Below, one piece after another: positions 6,552-7,450 of a DNA stretch of 7,450 bases; within the stretch, counting starts at the first letter, position 1; each line of letters opens with the position of its first letter. Source of the stretch: Burkholderiales bacterium (lineage in GTDB: Bacteria; Pseudomonadota; Gammaproteobacteria; Burkholderiales; Burkholderiaceae_C). Below the pieces are notes generated by a model. It searched no databases. It saw only the letters and a program-made list of their open reading frames with translations, and had not been told where the DNA came from. A program made the translations under genes and the position numbers. Where the stretch lies: contig JAGWTL010000138.1 in assembly GCA_028869035.1 (NCBI GenBank), forward strand, positions 1 through 7,450. Direction: 5' to 3'.

Positions 6552-6709
6552 TGATCCCCGACCACATCGCCGCCAACCTGGGCATGGAAATCGACGACTT
6601 TGAGTACGCGCCCTTCAACAGCGAAGGCGGGCTGGGCAAAGTGCATCAGCTGTTTGGGGCCGAGCTGCCCAAGGTGATTGAGGAACTGAATCGGGAGCTG
6701 GCGGCATGA
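6552..6709 (+). repeat. Direct repeat copy B: duplicated hsdR 3' end
   Basis: This is the partner of 4889-5046: gapless, 142 of 158 bases identical by my count. Copies A and B lie in direct orientation and bracket the accessory gene. The five mismatches at 6618-6622 are clustered; the others are scattered and include seven silent codon changes, a pattern more like a diverged hsdR allele than a recent exact duplication. Confidence 0.93.
6693..6709 (+). promoter_or_regulatory. Shine-Dalgarno and ATGA coupling site, tail copy to hsdS
   Basis: GGGAG at 6693-6697 lies eight bases before ATG 6706, whose ATGA overlaps the stop of the tail ORF. It is the equivalent, inside repeat copy B, of the signal at 5030-5046. 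The start of hsdS is thus fixed by this overlap and supplied by hsdR-derived sequence. Confidence 0.7.
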
Positions 6710-7347
6710 GCGAAATGGTTGCGAAAACGGAATGGGAGACAAAGCGCCTCGATGAGGTTGCGGACGTTCTCGACAGTAGACGTATCCCTATAAACGCCAA
6801 GGAGCGCGAGTCGCGCCATGGTTCCATTCCGTACTATGGTGCTACGGGGCAAGTTGGTTGGATCGACGATCATCTATTTGACGAAGAAATTATCCTGCTT
6901 GGTGAAGATGGTGCCCCATTTTTTGACACTTCAAAGCAGAAAGCATATTTGGTGCGAGGTAAGTCATGGGTAAATAATCATGCCCACGTGCTTCGTGCAA
7001 AACCTGGCGTCCCTGCTCTGTATTTGAAATACTGGCTCGATCGACTCGACTACCACCCATTCGTTAACGGAACTACACGCTTAAAGCTTACACAGGGTGA
7101 AATGCGGCGAATTCCGATTCCGCTAGCACCGGAACGAGAGCGTTACGAAATCGTCGCCGAAATCGAAAAGCAATTCTCTCGCCTCGACGAAGCCGTCGCC
7201 AACCTCCAGCGCGTCAAAGCCAACCTCAAACGCTACAAAGCCGCCGTCCTCAAAGCCGCCGTCGAAGGCCGCCTCGTCGAAACCGGAGGAGACTGGAAGC
7301 AAGTCAAGCTTGGTGAAGTGTCTTTAACCCGAACCTTGCCATGTTGA
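6706..7347 (+). CDS. hsdS: Type I restriction specificity subunit (HsdS), half-length, probably truncated
   Basis: HsdS reads the bipartite DNA target for the HsdM methylase and HsdR. This 213-residue ORF has one target-recognition domain (about 1-140, with WETKRLDEVADVL, IPYYGATGQVGWIDD, EEIILLGEDGAPF, VNNHAHVLRAKPG and RIPIPLAPERERYEIV) and the central helical spacer (about 145-191, FSRLDEAVANLQRVKANLKR). GDWKQVKLGEVS at 195-206 is the normal opening of a second recognition half, but the frame then enters LTRTLPC and stops. Usual HsdS proteins have over 400 residues, so half is missing. It may be a non-functional remnant or a half-subunit acting as a dimer, as known for truncated type IC HsdS proteins. 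The recognition domain is noticeably more AT-rich than its neighbours, while the spacer strongly favours GTC and CTC codons, suggesting a mosaic origin. No hsdM is seen next to it. Confidence 0.87.
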   Translation: MSEMVAKTEWETKRLDEVADVLDSRRIPINAKERESRHGSIPYYGATGQVGWIDDHLFDEEIILLGEDGAPFFDTSKQKAYLVRGKSWVNNHAHVLRAKPGVPALYLKYWLDRLDYHPFVNGTTRLKLTQGEMRRIPIPLAPERERYEIVAEIEKQFSRLDEAVANLQRVKANLKRYKAAVLKAAVEGRLVETGGDWKQVKLGEVSLTRTLPC

Positions 7348-7450
7348 TGGGCATGGCACAGGCCTTGGGGCCGCTGTGTGACAGGGTGGTTTTTGTGGGG
7401 GGCTGTGCCACGGGTTTGTTGATAAATGATCCCGCGTTGCTCAATGTGCG
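7341..7450 (+). CDS. Possible nucleotidyltransferase (AbiEii-like), N-terminal part, runs off the window
   Basis: From ATG 7341 the frame is open to the window end, giving 36 codons with MLMGMAQALGPLCDRVVFVG at the start and the segment GGCATGLLINDPALLNVR. The VFVGG.AT.LL pattern resembles the first strand and GG turn of nucleotidyltransferase-fold proteins of the AbiEii/MNT type. The diagnostic acidic residues (DxD) would lie beyond the window, so the call is tentative. The same frame upstream reads FNPNLA after a TGA at 7314-7316, with no start codon; family N-termini that I recall as beginning near MNPNLA suggest the original start was lost at the junction with hsdS. No good Shine-Dalgarno precedes 7341, 7347 or 7353, any of which could be the start. 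It overlaps the end of hsdS by seven bases. Confidence 0.5.
   Translation, partial: MLMGMAQALGPLCDRVVFVGGCATGLLINDPALLNV

Larger units (their letters stand above)
6545..6709 (+). pseudogene. Free-standing copy of the HsdR C-terminal tail (54 aa)
   Basis: A 54-codon ORF beginning MNVIPDHIAANLGMEIDDFE and ending IEELNRELAA. From residue 4 it matches HsdR residues 910-960 with five substitutions (R to P, I to M, SQ to NS, V to A); seven further codons differ silently. It therefore holds only the end of the EcoEI_R_C domain and cannot be a nuclease or motor. The ATG at 6545 overlaps the stop of the accessory gene (ATGA), and its own stop overlaps the hsdS start (ATGA). A weak GGA at 6533-6535 lies upstream. 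The simplest reading is a gene fragment left by recombination that keeps the coupling signal for hsdS. An intact frame with perfect overlaps at both ends means it is probably translated, so a small functional peptide is possible. Marked pseudogene because it is a fragment, not because the frame is broken. Confidence 0.85.

Noticed and set aside
4889..6709. Insertion sequence or integrase-mediated element around the accessory gene
   Set aside because: No transposase, integrase or terminal inverted repeats are visible. The 158-bp repeats are far too long for an IS target duplication and fit homologous exchange better.

Overview
The window looks like part of a high-GC betaproteobacterial chromosome, most likely Burkholderiales and probably Comamonadaceae. 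This is inferred from C/G-ending codon use and from several copies of a short palindromic repeat (CCGTTCGNNCTGAGC...GTCGAAG) that I associate with that family. When read through in hsdR it encodes VRAEPVEA. All genes lie on the + strand.

Positions 1-2077 hold ordinary metabolic genes: the 3' end of a probable Gfo/Idh/MocA-type oxidoreductase, a complete aldo/keto reductase with its catalytic tetrad, and a small alpha/beta hydrolase with a full Ser-Asp-His triad. Copies of the dispersed repeat sit in the gaps before and after the aldo/keto reductase.

Positions 2164-7347 hold a type I restriction (Hsd) locus of unusual layout. hsdR (960 aa, EcoEI/EcoAI-like) is complete, with nuclease and helicase motifs, and carries three dispersed repeats read through in frame. 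It is coupled by a GTGA overlap to a 501-aa accessory protein with a DUF4062-like N-terminus, a RecG-like/GHKL ATP-binding module and a C-terminal winged-helix-like region. That gene overlaps (ATGA) a 54-aa ORF that is a second copy of the last 51 residues of HsdR, about 90% identical at the DNA level and gapless over 158 bp. This ORF in turn overlaps (ATGA) hsdS. The accessory gene is therefore bracketed by direct repeats of the hsdR 3' end. Each repeat supplies the same Shine-Dalgarno and overlapping start to the gene downstream, so the cassette could be gained or lost by homologous recombination without breaking hsdR or the coupling to hsdS.

hsdS is only half-length (213 aa: one target-recognition domain, the central helical spacer and the first residues of a second half). 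It stops at an apparent junction with the 5' part of a nucleotidyltransferase-like gene (AbiEii-type, tentative) that runs off the window. No hsdM is visible. Either it lies downstream, or the locus is a rearranged remnant, or HsdR works with a methylase encoded elsewhere. The tail duplication around the accessory gene and the half-size HsdS at a recombination junction are the points most worth following up.
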